From: CAXYVC01 sp964292295 | GTDB lineage: Bacteria; Acidobacteriota; Holophagae; Holophagales; Holophagaceae | DNA: 42,726 nt | Assembly (NCBI GenBank): GCA_964292295.1 | Contig: CAXYVC010000012.1 | Location: 1-42,726, forward strand | Direction: 5' to 3' | Part shown: positions 41,058-42,726 of the stretch, piece by piece | Layout: each line of letters opens with the position of its first letter | Position numbering within the stretch: the first letter of the stretch is position 1 | Program-made: the position numbers and the translations under genes | The notes under the pieces: model-generated | What the model was told of the DNA's origin: nothing | Seen by the model: the letters and a program-made list of their open reading frames with translations, nothing else | Database searches by the model: none

Positions 41058-42684
41058 ATGTCCCACGAACTCACCCCCCGCAGCGTCCCCAGCGAACCGC
41101 TGCATCGCTGCGTGCAGCTTTCCGACGTTGTGGACCCCGACGCTTTCCGCTGCGAAGTTGCCTCTGTGGAACTCGGCGCCCTCAGGGACGAGCAGATCGT
41201 CGCCGCCCAGCTCGACACCCCGGACCTGTCCCGGGCCCGCCACATCCTGGCCCGTGCCGGCGGGCTGAATCCGCTGTCGCGCATGGGGATCGTGGATCAC
41301 CGCAACCTGGACCTCAGCGCGACCGAAAGCGCGAGGTTGCTGGTGCTGCAGGGCCTGGCAGCGCGCCTGGTTGATCGCCGGAAGGAAACGCAGCCCTTCA
41401 CCAACGCGCAGGATCTGGCGAACGAGATCGTCACGCGCTCCCTTGAGTGGGGCGACCAAGGAAGGGCGCAAGGTCTACGAAGATTCAGGCCAGTTCCTGG
41501 ACTTCCAGGACAGCCTGAACGCCTTCGCTGCTGCGAACCCGGGCGTCCTTCATGTGAACGAAGCCGGACGCCCACTGACCAGCCTTGGCAACCTGATCGC
41601 CAGCCACCGCCCCCTGATGATCCTGGACGAGGCCCACAACACCCGCACCGACCTGAGTTTCAAGTTCCTGCGGGGGCTGAACCCCCGCTGCATCCTGGAA
41701 TTCACGGCAACCCCCGACCGGGAACACCCCCCCAGCAATGTGCTGCATCAGGTCCGAGCCGTGGACGTGAAGAAGGAAGGCCTGATCAAGCTGCCCATCG
41801 AAGCCGAAAGCGCAGCCACCCCCGAGGCCGCCCTGCACCAGGCCAAGATCAAGCGGGAATCCCTGGAGGCCCTGGCGAACCGCGCCCAGGCTGAAGAGGG
41901 CCGCTACCTGAGGCCCATCGCGCTGATCCAGGCGGAACCGGATCGCCAGGATGCCCCGACCGCCTGGACCGTGGACAAGGTCAAGGCGCACCTGGTGAAC
42001 CACCTGAACATCCCGGAGGATCAGATCAAGATCGCCACGGGCGATACGAAGGAACTGAAGGGGCTGGACCTTTTCCAGCCGGGGCCGGTGCGCTACATCA
42101 TCACCCAGAAGGCGTTGGCGGAAGGGTGGGACTGCAGCTTCGCCTACGTCCTGTGTTCGCTGGCGGTCGCCCACAGCACCACCAGCGTCGAACAGATCCT
42201 GGGGCGCGTGCTCCGCATGCCCCAGGCCAAGCCCTTCGCCATTACCGAACTCAATCGGGCCTACGCGGTGGTTCGCAGCGACGCCTTCATGGAAACCATC
42301 CGCGACCTGCGGGAATGCCTGGTGAGCTTCCACGGCTTCAGTCAGGTGGAAGCGAACAAGGCCGTCCAGCCGGAAGGAACCCCCTTGCTGGATACCGAAG
42401 CCGACACCCTGGAATACCTTCAAGCCCCAGTGGTGCTGCCCGGCGTGCAGGTGCACCAGCTTCCGCCGCCGCTGCAGTCCCTGGTCCGTCAGAACGCCCA
42501 GGGCCAGGTGGAAGCCCCCCGCAATGTGGTGCGCGCCCACGCGTGCGCCTTCGCCAAGGCCACCAGCCAGCCCGACGCCTTGGGCGGCGTGCTGGAACTG
42601 GAAACCGTTCGCGCCGAACGGGACGTGAAGATCCGCATCCCCTGGCTGATGTACGAAGGGGAACGTTTTTCTGGTTCAACGTGA
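41058..42684 (+). pseudogene. Decayed DEAH-box helicase of the restriction (ResIII) type
   Basis: A helicase-like coding region is broken into two frames. From the ATG at 41058 (SD AAGGAG) about 130 residues read naturally ('LSRARHILARAGGLNPLS', 'AQDLANEIVTRSLEWGD'). Near 41450 coding moves to the +1 frame and continues as a superfamily 2 helicase: 'EGRKVYEDSGQFLDF', motif II 'PLMILDEAHNTRTDLS', motif III-like 'LEFTATPDR', then 'IITQKALAEGWDCSF' and motif VI 'SVEQILGRVLRMPQA'. No Walker A motif is found in either frame, so the N-terminal motor half is missing or replaced. It stops at 42684 shortly after 'RIPWLMYEGERF', earlier than relatives of 800+ residues. A nonfunctional remnant is most likely. 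Confidence 0.75.
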
Positions 42685-42726
42685 AACTCCGGGGAAAGCG
42701 GCTCGGATCTTGAGGAAGAAGTAGTC

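Larger units (their letters stand above)
37603..42726. mobile_element. Probable mobilizable island fragment beside tRNA-fMet
   Basis: The region right of the tRNA holds mobC, a relaxase, an unknown co-operonic gene, a candidate oriT hairpin, small membrane frames and a broken restriction-type helicase, with A+T-richer spacers than the chromosome to the left. tRNA 3' ends are standard attachment sites. No integrase, transfer channel or second tRNA-end repeat is in view, so the boundaries and mechanism are inferred and the right end is unknown. Confidence 0.6.

Overview
The window is about 70% G+C, densely packed and entirely bacterial. It combines a Tricorn protease, an M1 peptidase, MotA/MotB, many signal-peptide proteins and a heterodisulfide-reductase/flavin-oxidoreductase operon. 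This fits an anaerobic or facultative Gram-negative soil or sediment bacterium. My best guess is Acidobacteriota, class Holophagae (Geothrix/Holophaga relatives). That placement is inferred from gene content and base composition, not from a marker search.

Layout. 1-2807 (minus): a queD-like pterin enzyme, a lipoprotein-like polysaccharide deacetylase and the 5' part of ftsK, which leaves the window. 2956-4313 (plus): an unrecognised sensor-like protein overlapping a LytTR response regulator. 4306-4956 (minus): an HD hydrolase. 5062-7820 (plus): dsbD and trxB. 7874-14414 (minus): a complete seven-gene hdrC-hdrB-hdrA-floxD-floxC-floxB-floxA operon. 14604-16680 (plus): psd, scpB and a small secreted protein. 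16684-18622: a divergent OYE-family reductase and a TrmN6-type methyltransferase. 18688-23482 (plus): Tricorn protease, then motA-motB. 23537-25854 (minus): ybeY, a TPR-like membrane protein and yebC. 26052-26639 (plus): rsmG. 26669-29479 (minus): an Smr-like protein, a PfkB sugar kinase and a LysM protein. 29649-30290 (plus): an outer-membrane barrel. 30358-33159 (minus): three tandem secreted TPR/coiled-coil paralogues. 33223-34484 (minus): pyrF and a membrane protein. 34537-35526 (plus): an unknown protein. 35492-37450 (minus): an M1 metallopeptidase. 37526-37602 (plus): initiator tRNA-Met.

After the tRNA terminator the character changes. From about 37640 to the right edge the sequence is less G+C-rich in its spacers and holds a mobC/relaxase operon with an unknown third gene, a candidate oriT hairpin, overlapping small membrane frames and a decayed DEAH-box helicase of the restriction type. 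I read this as one end of a mobilizable island placed next to the initiator tRNA gene. No integrase is visible in the window.

How the genes work together. The Hdr-Flox operon encodes every part of a flavin-based electron-bifurcating NADH:ferredoxin/disulfide oxidoreductase. It faces a thioredoxin reductase and DsbD, so three thiol/disulfide redox systems sit side by side. The three secreted paralogues and the unknown mob-operon protein are the clearest candidates for undescribed biology. Most other genes are housekeeping (translation quality control, rRNA and tRNA methylation, pyrimidine and phospholipid synthesis, chromosome segregation, motility).
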